From positions 124,001 through 188,000 of the forward strand of contig NZ_CAJHCP010000009.1 of the NCBI RefSeq assembly GCF_904848625.1: DNA of 64,000 nucleotides. The letters run 5' to 3'. The DNA is from Paraburkholderia metrosideri. GTDB taxonomy: Bacteria; Pseudomonadota; Gammaproteobacteria; Burkholderiales; Burkholderiaceae. The notes below the pieces were generated by a model. That model did no database searches. It was not told where the DNA came from and saw only the letters and a list, made by a program, of their open reading frames with translations. Numbering within the stretch: the stretch's first letter is position 1; each line of letters starts with the position of its first letter. The translations under genes were made by a program, and so were the position numbers. Below, piece by piece: positions 36,256-45,287 of the stretch.

Positions 36256-36981
36256 TCAGAGCAACCGCAACCCCCCGTCGCATTCGATCACGGCTCCTGT
36301 CATGAACGTGTTCTCCATCAGAAACAGCAGCGCGTGAGCGATATCGTCTGCGTGGCCGACGCGTCCCACCGGCAAGGTCTCAGCCTGCTGACGGAACAGA
36401 TCTGCTCTGACATCAGCGGGGAATCTGTCCCACCAGGCGGTATCGATCACGCCGGGCGACACCGCATTGACGCGCAGCGGCGCCAGTTCGCGCGCGAAGG
36501 TGCCGATCATACTTTCGAGCGCGCCATTGATCGCGCCCAGCCCGGCCGTGCCAGGATTGGCAATGCGCGCGGAAATGGCGGTGACGAATGTCAGACTGCC
36601 GTCGCGGCGCAGCGCCGGCAGGCCGGCTTGCGCCGCTTCGAGCTGCGGCCAGAACTTGGCCTCGAAGCCACGGCGCAACGCAGCCAGATCGAGTTCGCCA
36701 AACCGGCCAGCGCCTTCGCCGCCCGAGAGCGTCAGCACCAGATGGTCGATGGGGCCTGTGCGGCCAAAGAATCGGTCGAGCGCGGCCCGGTCGGTGCAGT
36801 CGAGCGCTTCGCCGACCACGCTGCCACGCCCGTCGAGGCCGGCTAGCGCTTTGTCGAGTTTGTCCTGGTCGCGCCCGACCGCGACGACATCGGCGCCAGC
36901 CGCGAATAGCCGCGACACTGTCGCGAGCCCCAGGCCCGACGAACCACCCAACACAATGACTTTCTGCGATTGCCAATCCAT
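36256..36981 (-). CDS. SDR-family protein lacking the usual catalytic Tyr/Lys
   Basis: 241 aa. The Rossmann start is normal (VLGGSSGLGLATV, GRDQDKLDKAL). Where classical SDRs have Y-x-x-x-K, this protein reads GLGAINGALESM, so both Tyr and Lys are missing; the Ser-containing strand (VTAISARIA) is present. The C-terminus (GAVIECDGGLRLL) is typical. It may have another mechanism or a binding role. ATG at 36981 after AGGAG. Divergent from a LysR gene, its probable regulator. Confidence 0.8.
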   Translation of the reverse strand: MDWQSQKVIVLGGSSGLGLATVSRLFAAGADVVAVGRDQDKLDKALAGLDGRGSVVGEALDCTDRAALDRFFGRTGPIDHLVLTLSGGEGAGRFGELDLAALRRGFEAKFWPQLEAAQAGLPALRRDGSLTFVTAISARIANPGTAGLGAINGALESMIGTFARELAPLRVNAVSPGVIDTAWWDRFPADVRADLFRQQAETLPVGRVGHADDIAHALLFLMENTFMTGAVIECDGGLRLL

Positions 36982-37103
36982 GCCGTTCTCCTGTCGATGA
37001 AAGAGAGGGGCGCTGTCCGACGGGCCATCACATCGCACGTTGTAGCGCTCTCCTTGGGGATAGAATGCGACTCTGGCATCTATCATTCAAATCGTTCATT
37101 GCG

Positions 37104-38033
37104 ATGAGCAACATCATTGAAAATGATTTCAGGCGTTTCGACCTGAATCTGCTTCTGACCTTTCGTGCGCTGCTGGAAGAGCGCAGCGTCACGCGCGCCG
37201 CGCAACGCCTGTTCCTCGGCCAGCCGGCGGTGAGCGGCGCGCTCAAACGGTTGCGCGAGGCGTTCGGCGACGAACTGTTCGTACGCACGTCTCGCGGCAT
37301 CGTGCCGACTTCACGTGCGCTCGAACTGGCGCGACAAATCGAGCCCTTCCTCCAGTCGCTGCATCAGGTACTGACACAGCCGTCCGTATTCGATCCGGCG
37401 AGCGCGCAGCGCGTGTTCCGCGTGGGCTTGAGCGATTCGCTGGAGGTTCTGATGACACCGGAAATCATGGACCGCCTGACACTCAGCGCCCCTGGCGTGA
37501 AGCTGATCGTGCGTCCGACCGATTCGACGCGCGCGGCGGCGATGCTCGACGAGGGCGAGATTGAACTCGCAGTCGGCGTGTTCCCTGAATGCGTGCAGTG
37601 GCATCGGCGTCGGTCGTTATTTCAGTGGCGCTTCGTGAGCGTCTACAACCCGCGCCTTGTCAAAACGCGGCGCAAGCGTCTGTCGATGGAGGAGTTTCTG
37701 CGTTATCGGCACGTGCTGACGTCGTTTAGCGCCGGCTTGCACGGCTTTGTCGACGAACGGCTGGAAATGCAGGGGCTCAAGCGCAATGTGGTGTTCTCCA
37801 GCGCGAATTTCGCCACGAGTCCTTTCATCGTGCGGCGCACGCCGGCGATTGCCACGGTGCCGGACTTCATCGGTCGTGTTTGGCGCGATGCACTGGACCT
37901 GGCGATGAGTCCGCTGCCGTTCGATGTGCCGGGCTACGAGGTTTCGCTAATGTGGGCGGCATCCCGCGACCAGGACCCGGGGCTTGCGTGGCTGGCAGAA
38001 GAGTTTGCGGGCGCGTTTGAGGGCGGCGCCTGA
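37104..38033 (+). CDS. LysR-family transcriptional regulator
   Basis: 309 aa. DNA-binding domain FDLNLLLTFRALLEERSVTRAAQRLFLGQPAVSGALKRLRE with the wing LFVRTSRGIVPT; the effector domain runs from about 95. It is of the NodD/SyrM-like branch that opens RFDLNLL. The ATG at 37104 has a weak ribosome site. An in-frame ATG at 37065 behind GGGGATAGA would add 13 residues and cannot be excluded. Divergent from the unusual SDR gene. Confidence 0.87.
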   Translation: MSNIIENDFRRFDLNLLLTFRALLEERSVTRAAQRLFLGQPAVSGALKRLREAFGDELFVRTSRGIVPTSRALELARQIEPFLQSLHQVLTQPSVFDPASAQRVFRVGLSDSLEVLMTPEIMDRLTLSAPGVKLIVRPTDSTRAAAMLDEGEIELAVGVFPECVQWHRRRSLFQWRFVSVYNPRLVKTRRKRLSMEEFLRYRHVLTSFSAGLHGFVDERLEMQGLKRNVVFSSANFATSPFIVRRTPAIATVPDFIGRVWRDALDLAMSPLPFDVPGYEVSLMWAASRDQDPGLAWLAEEFAGAFEGGA

Positions 38034-38192
38034 TGGACGTGGCTAAATAGCTCGCAGGATTGCGGCGGTTAACATCCGCTTGAACCCTGCGTTAAAAATC
38101 AGATGGTTCTGGCCCGGTTCAAGAGAACACCGCGCGGTGCTCTACACGATCAACCGGGCAAGACGTTCAAGCCGTTCCATTTTGTGCCTTAT

Positions 38193-39032
38193 CTAATCGG
38201 CAGAGTCCGCATAATCCGCCGAAAACGCAATCTCCTTCTGCGCCTGCAGCGTTTTCAGGCGTTCGGCCAGTGCTGCGCTAATCGACCCGTAAGCGCCGCC
38301 CCCGAGCGTCAAGCGTAATGGCGGATGAGTTGAGTCCGCCGCGACGATCATTGCCGCCACTGTCTTGCCCGCATCTCCGCGAATCGCAAAGCTATTTGAG
38401 GCAACCGCGCGCCTGACCTCACCCGCCGGCGTGTCGTCATACTCCGGCATGGACGCAGCATGATCGAGGCCGGCGCCGAACTGCGTACTCGTCGGCCCTG
38501 GTTCCACGATCACAAAGTCGATGCCGAACGGCGCGACCTCTTTTGCCACAGACTCGACGAAGCCTTCAATGCCCCATTTGGTCGCGTGATAAAGGCTGAA
38601 GTTCGGATACGCAATCTGTCCGCCTTCGGAGGAGACCTGAACGATCCGGCCGCCGCCCTGGCGCCGCAGCAAGGGCAGCGCCGCGCGGATCACCTGGATC
38701 GAGCCGGTGAGATTGGTGGCGATCTGCCGGTCTATCTGCGCATCGGTTAGCTCCTCGGCCGCACCGAATAAACCATACCCCGCGTTGTTCACGATTACGT
38801 CGATTCGGCCCATCGCGTCGAATGCGTCGGCGACGCAGGTGCGTATGGCGCGAGTGTCCGTGACATCGAGCGTTACGACGCGCAAACGGTTGCCGTGCTG
38901 CTTCTTCAGTTCGTCGAGTGGGCCGTCCCGTCGTAACGTGGCGACAACGCGGTCGCCACGTTGCAGCAGTTGCTCCGCGAGCACACGACCGAGGCCCGAC
39001 GACGTGCCAGTAATAAACCAGGTTTTCATCAT
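38193..39032 (-). CDS. short-chain dehydrogenase/reductase (SDR)
   Basis: 279 aa classical SDR: TGTSSGLG at 9-16, NNAGYG, the Ser in VQVSSEGGQ, and Tyr/Lys in YHATK. The ATLRRDGP segment fits NADP(H). Starts with ATG-ATG. The C-terminal extension (FGAGLDH, then ADSTHPPLRLTLGGGAYGSI) is typical of the large group of uncharacterised SDRs beside LysR genes. Divergent from the LysR gene at 39149. Confidence 0.88.
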   Translation of the reverse strand: MMKTWFITGTSSGLGRVLAEQLLQRGDRVVATLRRDGPLDELKKQHGNRLRVVTLDVTDTRAIRTCVADAFDAMGRIDVIVNNAGYGLFGAAEELTDAQIDRQIATNLTGSIQVIRAALPLLRRQGGGRIVQVSSEGGQIAYPNFSLYHATKWGIEGFVESVAKEVAPFGIDFVIVEPGPTSTQFGAGLDHAASMPEYDDTPAGEVRRAVASNSFAIRGDAGKTVAAMIVAADSTHPPLRLTLGGGAYGSISAALAERLKTLQAQKEIAFSADYADSAD

Positions 39033-39148
39033 GATGGATTTCTCTCGTCAGTCTGATGGAAAAGAGTTGCCTGATTCAAAGTCTAGAACCACGTCATTGG
39101 TTCGGGAAGCCGCTATAGTTGGCATGACCTCGTGAAAATTCTTCACCA

Positions 39149-40048
39149 ATGACCAAGCCGACACTTGCCGATCTCACTGCGTTTTCCGCCGTCGCGGCGC
39201 ATCGCAGTTTTCGCCGCGCCGCCGATTCGCTCGGCGTCTCCCGTTCGTCGTTGAGTCACGCGATGCTTGCCCTGGAGCGCGATCTGGGTGTGCGCCTGCT
39301 CAACCGTACGACGCGCAGCGTAGCGCCGACCGAAGCGGGCGAAGCGTTGCTCACGCGGCTTGCGCCCGTGCTTCGCGACCTCGACGAAGCGTTGGACGCG
39401 GTCGCCGATGCACGCGGCAACCCAAGCGGCACGCTGCGGATCAATGCCAACGAGAGCGCGGCGCGTCTGTTATTGCGGGCTGCGGTGCCGCGCTTTCTGA
39501 CGCGTTTTCCGGGTATGGCGCTCGACCTCGTTTCCGAGGGGCGACTGGTCGACATCGTCGAGCAGGGCTTCGATGCCGGCGTGCGGCTCGGCGAGTCGAT
39601 TCCGCGTGACATGATTGCGGTGCGAATTAGCGATGATCTGCGCTTTGTCGTCGTGGCGGCGCCGTCGTATCTCGCGGGACGAACGCCGCCTGTCGCGCCC
39701 GACGACCTGCGCGATCACATCTGCATTCGTCAACGGCTACCGAGCGGCAAGCGCTACCGTTGGGAGTTCAGCAAGCACGGGCAGGAAGTGACGATCGATG
39801 TTCCGGGCGCACTCACGCTGGATCACAACGGGCTGATGGCCGAAGCAGCGGCCGATGGGCTGGGCCTTGCCTACGTGCCTGAGTCGACGGCTCGCGACAG
39901 GTTGGACGATGGCCGCCTCGTGACTGTGCTAGACGACTGGTGCCCGTTTATTCCTGGGCTCTATCTGTACTATCCGGGGCATCGCCATGTGCCCGCGGGA
40001 TTGCGGGCATTCATCGACGTGCTGAAAGAGATTGGGCGCGAGCTTTGA
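39149..40048 (+). CDS. LysR-family transcriptional regulator
   Basis: 299 aa of the DsdC/CrgA-like LysR branch. The helix-turn-helix is FRRAADSLGVSRSSLSHAMLALERDLGVRLLNRTTRSVAPTEAG. The effector domain has the DAGVRLGESIPRDMIAVRI and DHICIRQRLPSGKRYRWEF blocks common to this branch. It probably controls the divergent SDR gene; the 116-base gap would hold the shared site. Confidence 0.9.
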   Translation: MTKPTLADLTAFSAVAAHRSFRRAADSLGVSRSSLSHAMLALERDLGVRLLNRTTRSVAPTEAGEALLTRLAPVLRDLDEALDAVADARGNPSGTLRINANESAARLLLRAAVPRFLTRFPGMALDLVSEGRLVDIVEQGFDAGVRLGESIPRDMIAVRISDDLRFVVVAAPSYLAGRTPPVAPDDLRDHICIRQRLPSGKRYRWEFSKHGQEVTIDVPGALTLDHNGLMAEAAADGLGLAYVPESTARDRLDDGRLVTVLDDWCPFIPGLYLYYPGHRHVPAGLRAFIDVLKEIGREL

Positions 40049-40116
40049 GTGAGGTCGAGGTACTCGGCATATGCAATGAAATAACGGCAGCAATCATGCC
40101 ATTCGTGCCTTAGGCG

Positions 40117-40869
40117 CTACCGCTTGCGCGACTTTTCCTTATCAGCAGTGGTCTGCGCGGCCGCTTCGTCGCGCTCGCGGCTCCAGTGCTCAAGCAGCGT
40201 GCGTGTCTGTTCGCGTACAGTCGATTTGAGTTGCTCGGCATTCTTCGCATCGATGTTTTTCCAGCCGAGCATCGACAGCGTCGAGCGATGCGCGACGTGA
40301 AAAACCACCAGTTGTCCATGCAGGCTGAACGTACGGATCAGCGTGACGGGATCGTCGGCGGCACGCCCGGAAATTCGCGCGACGAGTGCCGCGCTCGCAT
40401 CGTTGAGCGGCTGGCGGATCTTGTTCGTGAGAATTTGCGTCGCGCTTTCCGGCTCATACCCGGCCTGCTCGCGTGCGAAGAATAGCCGCTGGCCAGGCCG
40501 GTTCACTTTCTCGAACGCGCGGTCTGCGATCACTTCCTGAATGCCGATAAACGCATCGATCAACGTCGCGGTGTCGGCGTTGGCGCTGAGCACCTGATGC
40601 GCGCGGTCGATTGTCGGGCCGACGGTCTTCATGGTGTCGTCGGCGAGCGTTTCGACACATGCCCGATACAGGCCTTCCTTGTTCTCAAAGTAATACTGCA
40701 GCGCGGGCGCATTGACGCCGGCGCGGGTCGCGATATCGCGCGTCGACGCGCCGTCGAAACCATGTTCACCGAATAGCTCGACCGCCGCCTCGATGATCCG
40801 GTGCCGCGTTTCATCACCACGTGCATAGCCGCCCTCGGGCGCGCGGCGCAGCTTCTTTGCGGTGTTCAT
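40117..40869 (-). CDS. TetR-family regulator of the adjacent efflux operon
   Basis: 250 aa. TetR helix-turn-helix at about 22-65 (IIEAAVELFGEHGFDGASTRDIATRAGVNAPALQYYFENKEGLY). The C-terminal domain is CerR-like (DUF1956 type), with GIQEVIADRAFEK and RLFFAREQAG. It is divergent from an EmrA-EmrB-NodT operon and a 28-bp palindrome covers that operon's promoter, so it is most likely its repressor. The C-terminus is rich in Lys/Arg. Confidence 0.9.
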   Translation of the reverse strand: MNTAKKLRRAPEGGYARGDETRHRIIEAAVELFGEHGFDGASTRDIATRAGVNAPALQYYFENKEGLYRACVETLADDTMKTVGPTIDRAHQVLSANADTATLIDAFIGIQEVIADRAFEKVNRPGQRLFFAREQAGYEPESATQILTNKIRQPLNDASAALVARISGRAADDPVTLIRTFSLHGQLVVFHVAHRSTLSMLGWKNIDAKNAEQLKSTVREQTRTLLEHWSRERDEAAAQTTADKEKSRKR

Positions 40870-40942
40870 ACTTTTCTCCGCCTTTCTCTCAAAGACCTCC
40901 GAATGACGCGCACCCGGAAAGGAACCGTCAGAAATATATCAC

Positions 40943-40974
40943 TTGACACAATTTTTCCGACTGGAATAATTGTG
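40943..40974 (+). promoter_or_regulatory. efflux-operon promoter with overlapping 28-bp palindromic operator
   Basis: TTGACA (40943-40948), a 16-base spacer and AATAAT (40965-40970) form a strong promoter facing the HlyD gene. CACAATTTTTCC (40947-40958) and GGAATAATTGTG (40963-40974) are inverted repeats with 11 of 12 positions matching and a 4-base centre. A partial third copy, GGAAATAATTGG, lies at 40981-40992. A TetR dimer bound here would block RNA polymerase. Confidence 0.75.
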
Positions 40975-41001
40975 CCACCTGGAAATAATTGGACCATTGA
41001 G

Positions 41002-42144
41002 ATGTCAACCACCGCAGGCTCACCCTCCCGCCCGATCCCCGCCGCAGATGCACCTGCATCCGGCACGCGGCGTCCCACCCGGCGCACGGTGCTGATCGTG
41101 CTCGGAGTCGTCGCGCTGATCGTCGGCGCGGTCTGGCTCGCGCGCTGGTGGACAGTGGGGCGTTTTATCGAAAGCACCGACGACGCGTATCTGCAAGCCG
41201 ACAGCGTCACAGTCGCACCCAAAGTCTCGGGCTACATCACCGAAGTTTACGTCGCAGACAATCAGATTGTTAAGCCGGGCGATCCTCTCGTGCATCTCGA
41301 CGCCCGTCAGTATCAGGTCGCACTCGACCAGGCGCTCGCCACGATCGATGCGCGCAAAGCCGACATCGCGCGAGCCGAAGCCGACATCAAGCAGCAGCAA
41401 TCGAATATCGCGCAGACTCAGGCGCAGCAGCAGGTGGCGCGCGTGAGCGCGCAGCATGCGAGCGACGAAGTGCAGCGCTACGCTCCGCTCATCGCGACCG
41501 GCGCGGAAAGCAGTGAAAAGATGGCCGAATTGACCAGCACGCGCGATCAGGCGAAGGCCACGCTCGCGGCGAACGCCGCTGCTGTCGAAGCCGCACGCTC
41601 GCAGATCGGCTCGGCCACCGCCCAGCTTGCGCAAGCTCGCGCACAACTCGAAGCAGCGCAGGCCAGCGCGCAGCAATCGCAACTCGATCTGGACAACACC
41701 GTGGTGCGAAGCGCGCTCGGCGGCAAGGTCGGCGATCGCAGCGTGCGGGTCGGTCAGTATGTGCAACCCGGCACGCGGATGCTGACGGTCGTGCCGGTGC
41801 AGAACACCTATCTGCTCGCCAATTTCAAGGAAACCCAGGTGGGCAACATGCGCGTGGGTCAGCCGGTGGAGATGCATGTCGATGCGTTGCCCGGTCATAC
41901 GCTGCATGGCGTGATCGACAGTTTCTCGCCGGGCACGGGCTCGCAGTTCGCGCTGCTGCCGCCGGAGAATGCAACCGGCAACTTCACGAAGATCGTGCAA
42001 CGTGTGCCCGTGCGAATTCGCATCGACACGGGGGCGGAAACGCGTAGCGTGCTGTTGCCGGGGCTGTCGGTGACCGTGGATGTCGACACGCGTTCCGCGC
42101 GTGACCGCGACGCGCGTATCGACGCCGAGAATCATCGTGGCTGA
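41002..42144 (+). CDS. emrA: HlyD/EmrA-family membrane fusion protein of a tripartite efflux pump
   Basis: 380 aa. One N-terminal membrane anchor (about 32-52), the biotinyl-lipoyl-like half motif STDDAYLQADSVTVAPKVSGYI, an alpha-hairpin rich in Ala/Gln (about 105-235), and the second half LDNTVVRSALGGKVGDRSVRVGQYV. It links the inner-membrane MFS pump to the outer-membrane channel. The start at 41002 has a weak ribosome site; the frame is open upstream across the promoter and operator, so longer versions are unlikely. Symbol assigned by family. Confidence 0.9.
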   Translation: MSTTAGSPSRPIPAADAPASGTRRPTRRTVLIVLGVVALIVGAVWLARWWTVGRFIESTDDAYLQADSVTVAPKVSGYITEVYVADNQIVKPGDPLVHLDARQYQVALDQALATIDARKADIARAEADIKQQQSNIAQTQAQQQVARVSAQHASDEVQRYAPLIATGAESSEKMAELTSTRDQAKATLAANAAAVEAARSQIGSATAQLAQARAQLEAAQASAQQSQLDLDNTVVRSALGGKVGDRSVRVGQYVQPGTRMLTVVPVQNTYLLANFKETQVGNMRVGQPVEMHVDALPGHTLHGVIDSFSPGTGSQFALLPPENATGNFTKIVQRVPVRIRIDTGAETRSVLLPGLSVTVDVDTRSARDRDARIDAENHRG

Positions 42145-43750
42145 TTCAACCGCCGTGGCACCTGCCGCGCCCAACGCACCTGCCGTGCCCCACGCTGAAG
42201 AGCGGGCCAGTGTCAGCGACTGGATCGCCGTCGCCGCGGGCGCGCTCGGCGCGTTGATGGCAACGCTCGATATCTCGATCACGAATTCGGCTCTGCCGCA
42301 GATCCAGGGTGAAATCGGCGCCACCGGCACCGAAGGCACGTGGATTTCGACCGGCTATCTGATGTCGGAAATCGTGATGATTCCGCTCGCCGCGTGGCTC
42401 ACGCGCGTCTTCGGCCTGCGTAATTTCCTGTTGACCAATTCCGCGCTGTTCATCGCGTTCTCGATGATGTGCGGCTGGTCGCACACGTTGCCCATGATGA
42501 TCGCCGGCCGGATCGGCCAGGGCTTCACCGGCGGCGCGCTGATTCCGACCGCACAGACCATCATCCGTACCCGGCTGCCCATGTCGCAGTTGCCAGTCGG
42601 AATGACCATGTTCGGCCTGATCGTGCTGCTCGGGCCGCTGCTTGGTCCGGTCGTGGGGGGCTGGCTCGCGGAGAACATCAGCTGGAGCTGGTGCTTCTTC
42701 ATGAATCTGCCCATCTGTCTCGCGCTGATGACGCTGCTGATCGTCGGCCTGCCGTCGGATAAGCCGCACTGGGAGGCGTTTCTGAAGGCGGACTGGCTCG
42801 GCATCGCCGGCCTCGCGATCGGCCTTAGCTCGCTGACCGTGGTGCTCGAAGAAGGCCAGCGCGAACGCTGGTTCGAATCGCCGATGATCGTCGGGCTCAC
42901 CTGCCTGTCGCTGTTCGGCATGTGCCTGATCGCCGCGTCGCAGATGACCGCGAAGAAGCCGATCCTGCGTCTGAGCCTGATGCGCAACCCGAATTACGCA
43001 AGCGTGATCGTGATTGTGTCGGCAGTCGGCGCGGCGCTCTATGGCGTGTCGTATCTGGTGCCGCAGTTTCTCGGCGTGGTCGCGGGTTACAACGCGGAAC
43101 AGTCCGGCGCGATCATGCTGCTGTCCGGCTTGCCTGCTTTCATGATCATGCCGGTGCTGCCAAGGCTGCTGGGCAAAGTCGATTTCCGTATTCTGGTGAT
43201 TACCGGGCTGGTGCTGTACGCGATCAGTTGCATGATCGATATCAGCCTGACCGCGCAGAGCGTCGGACACGATTTCGTCTGGTCGCAACTGATACGCGGC
43301 ACCGCGCAGATGCTCGCGATGATGCCGCTGAATCAGGCGTCGATGGCGGCAGTGTCGCGTGAAGATTCCGGCGACGCCGCCGGTCTCTACAACATGGCGC
43401 GGAACCTCGGCGGCTCGATTGGCCTCGCGATCATCGGCACCGTGATCGACCGGCGCACCACGTTCCATACCGCGATGATCCGCGAATCGGTCAGCGCGAA
43501 TTCGACGATCGGTCAGGACAGCATCGCCGCGAACGCAGCGAACTGGTTCGCGCAGACCGGCGACATGGCGTACTCGCATCTGCACGCACTTGGTCAACTC
43601 GGCGCGCAAATCCAGGTTCAGGCCATCGTGATGACCTATTCGGAAACCTTCTATCTGCTCGGCATTGCGCTGCTCGCGTGCATTCCGCTTGCGCTGCTTC
43701 TGAAAACACCGCGCCGCAATGCGCCGCCGCCTTCGTCTGCCGGACACTAA
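42137..43750 (+). CDS. emrB: EmrB-type MFS efflux pump (DHA2, 14 TM)
   Basis: 537 aa from a GTG at 42137 that overlaps the end of emrA by 8 bases. About 14 hydrophobic segments. Family motifs: ATLDISITNSALPQIQGEIGATGTEGTWISTGYL in the first helices, the motif C-like LLGPLLGPVVGGWLAE, and GQGFTGGALIPTAQTI. It exports hydrophobic or aromatic toxic compounds by proton antiport together with EmrA and the NodT channel. Fully in-frame GTG and coupling support this start. Confidence 0.92.
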   Translation: MADSTAVAPAAPNAPAVPHAEERASVSDWIAVAAGALGALMATLDISITNSALPQIQGEIGATGTEGTWISTGYLMSEIVMIPLAAWLTRVFGLRNFLLTNSALFIAFSMMCGWSHTLPMMIAGRIGQGFTGGALIPTAQTIIRTRLPMSQLPVGMTMFGLIVLLGPLLGPVVGGWLAENISWSWCFFMNLPICLALMTLLIVGLPSDKPHWEAFLKADWLGIAGLAIGLSSLTVVLEEGQRERWFESPMIVGLTCLSLFGMCLIAASQMTAKKPILRLSLMRNPNYASVIVIVSAVGAALYGVSYLVPQFLGVVAGYNAEQSGAIMLLSGLPAFMIMPVLPRLLGKVDFRILVITGLVLYAISCMIDISLTAQSVGHDFVWSQLIRGTAQMLAMMPLNQASMAAVSREDSGDAAGLYNMARNLGGSIGLAIIGTVIDRRTTFHTAMIRESVSANSTIGQDSIAANAANWFAQTGDMAYSHLHALGQLGAQIQVQAIVMTYSETFYLLGIALLACIPLALLLKTPRRNAPPPSSAGH

Positions 43751-45264
43751 TGCCTTCTCATCTCAACATGATGTTCAACCGTCCTTCGTGTATTGCTCTG
43801 GCCGCTGCGGCGCTTCTGTCTGGCCTGACCGTGTTGTCGGGCTGCACGGTCGGTCCTGATTATCACGGTGCACCGCAGGTTGCGCGGGACGCGCACAGCA
43901 GCGCAACGTTTGTGCGCACGCCGGCCTCCGGCACCAACGCTACACCCGCGCCGAAGCAGTGGTGGCTGGCATTCAACGACGCGCAGTTGAACGATCTGAT
44001 CGCCGCTGCGTTGGCAAACAGTCCTGATGTCCATATCGCCCAGGCGCGTTTGCGCGAATCGCGTTCACAGTTGCAGACGCAACGCGCTGACGCTTTGCCA
44101 AAAATATCCGGCGATGCCGCCGCCATTCGTATGCGCGAGCCGGATCTGAGTTCGCTGAGTTCAGGCAGTTCGTCAAGCTCGTCGGGTTCGTCGGGCAGCA
44201 GCGCCGCATCGTCGGGAAGAGGGCCGTTGCAGCTTTACACCGCAGGTTTCGACGCGTCATGGGAAATCGATCTGTTCGGCGGTACGCGGCGCGCAATCGA
44301 AGCGGCTTCAGCCGATGCGGAAGCCGTCGACGCCGATCTCGCGGACACCCAGGTATCGCTCGCGGCCGAGGTCGCACAGACCTACATCGACCTGCGCGAT
44401 CAGCAGACCCGGCTCGAACTCGCGCAGCGTCAGGCCGAGACCGAACAGAAAATGTTGACGCTCACGCAGCAACGCCGCGAGCGCGGCACCGCAGCGGACG
44501 TCGATGTCGAGCGCCTGAACACACAGGTTCAGAACACGCGCGCCACGCTGATTCCGCTCGACGCGCAAGTCACCGATTCGCTCGACCGCCTCGCCGTGCT
44601 GACCGGCCGCGAGCCTGGCGCGCTGGACGAACAACTCGCCGGCACGCGGCCGTTACCGGCGATGCCCGCGACGGTGGCAGTGGGCGATCCGTCGGCGATG
44701 TTGCAGCAGCGCCCCGACATTCGCGCAGCGGAGCGGCGGCTTGCATCGAGCAATGCGCAGATCGGCGAGCACGTGGCCGACTTTTTCCCGAAGGTGACGC
44801 TGCTGGGCGATATCAGCTTCAGTGCAAGCGATCCTGGGCATCTGATCCGCAAGAACAATTTCAGCTGGATTGGCGCGCCGTATCTGCAATGGAACGCGTT
44901 CGATTTCGGCCGCACGCTGGGCAGCGTGCACGCGGCTGAAGCTTCGCGCGATGAAGCGGAAGCCCGTTATACGAAGACCGTGCTTGGCGCGCTTCAGGAC
45001 GCGAATTCATCGCTGTCGCGTTATGGGCATCAGCGGGAGCACGTCGTCACGTTGCAGAAGGTGGAGGCGTCCGCGACGCATTCGGCTACGTTGATGCGGC
45101 AACGTTATTCCGCTGGCGTATCGACGCTGATCGATCTGCTCGACACGCAGCGCGAAGAATTCACCGCGCAACAGAACGTTGTCGCCGGGCGGGCCGAGTT
45201 GCTGAAAGACTTTGTGTCGCTGCAGAAGAGCCTCGGCATGGGTTGGCAGGCGCAGCAGGGCTAA
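43750..45264 (+). CDS. NodT/OprM-family outer-membrane efflux lipoprotein
   Basis: 504 aa. Lipoprotein signal with lipobox LSGC, followed by TVGPDYH as is usual for NodT-type RND/MFS outer-membrane factors. Two outer-membrane-efflux repeats follow, with the end blocks LQQRPDIRAAERRLASSNAQIGEHVADFFPKV and YSAGVSTLIDLLDTQRE. A poly-Ser/Gly insert (SLSSGSSSSSSGSSGSSAAS) sits in the first repeat at about 140-160. The ATG overlaps the emrB stop (TAATG). It is the exit channel of the pump. Confidence 0.93.
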   Translation: MPSHLNMMFNRPSCIALAAAALLSGLTVLSGCTVGPDYHGAPQVARDAHSSATFVRTPASGTNATPAPKQWWLAFNDAQLNDLIAAALANSPDVHIAQARLRESRSQLQTQRADALPKISGDAAAIRMREPDLSSLSSGSSSSSSGSSGSSAASSGRGPLQLYTAGFDASWEIDLFGGTRRAIEAASADAEAVDADLADTQVSLAAEVAQTYIDLRDQQTRLELAQRQAETEQKMLTLTQQRRERGTAADVDVERLNTQVQNTRATLIPLDAQVTDSLDRLAVLTGREPGALDEQLAGTRPLPAMPATVAVGDPSAMLQQRPDIRAAERRLASSNAQIGEHVADFFPKVTLLGDISFSASDPGHLIRKNNFSWIGAPYLQWNAFDFGRTLGSVHAAEASRDEAEARYTKTVLGALQDANSSLSRYGHQREHVVTLQKVEASATHSATLMRQRYSAGVSTLIDLLDTQREEFTAQQNVVAGRAELLKDFVSLQKSLGMGWQAQQG

Positions 45265-45287
45265 CGCGCATCGCTCTCACCCATCCA

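Noticed and set aside
42146..43747. 533-codon frame antisense to the emrB gene
   Set aside because: A shadow of the emrB frame in GC-rich DNA; the product is rich in Arg/His/Gln with no domain, while the sense strand holds a clear 14-TM pump.
44157..44221. Ser/Gly-coding repeat as a possible CRISPR or tandem DNA repeat
   Set aside because: It is an in-frame Ser/Gly tract within the NodT gene, with no regular spacers.
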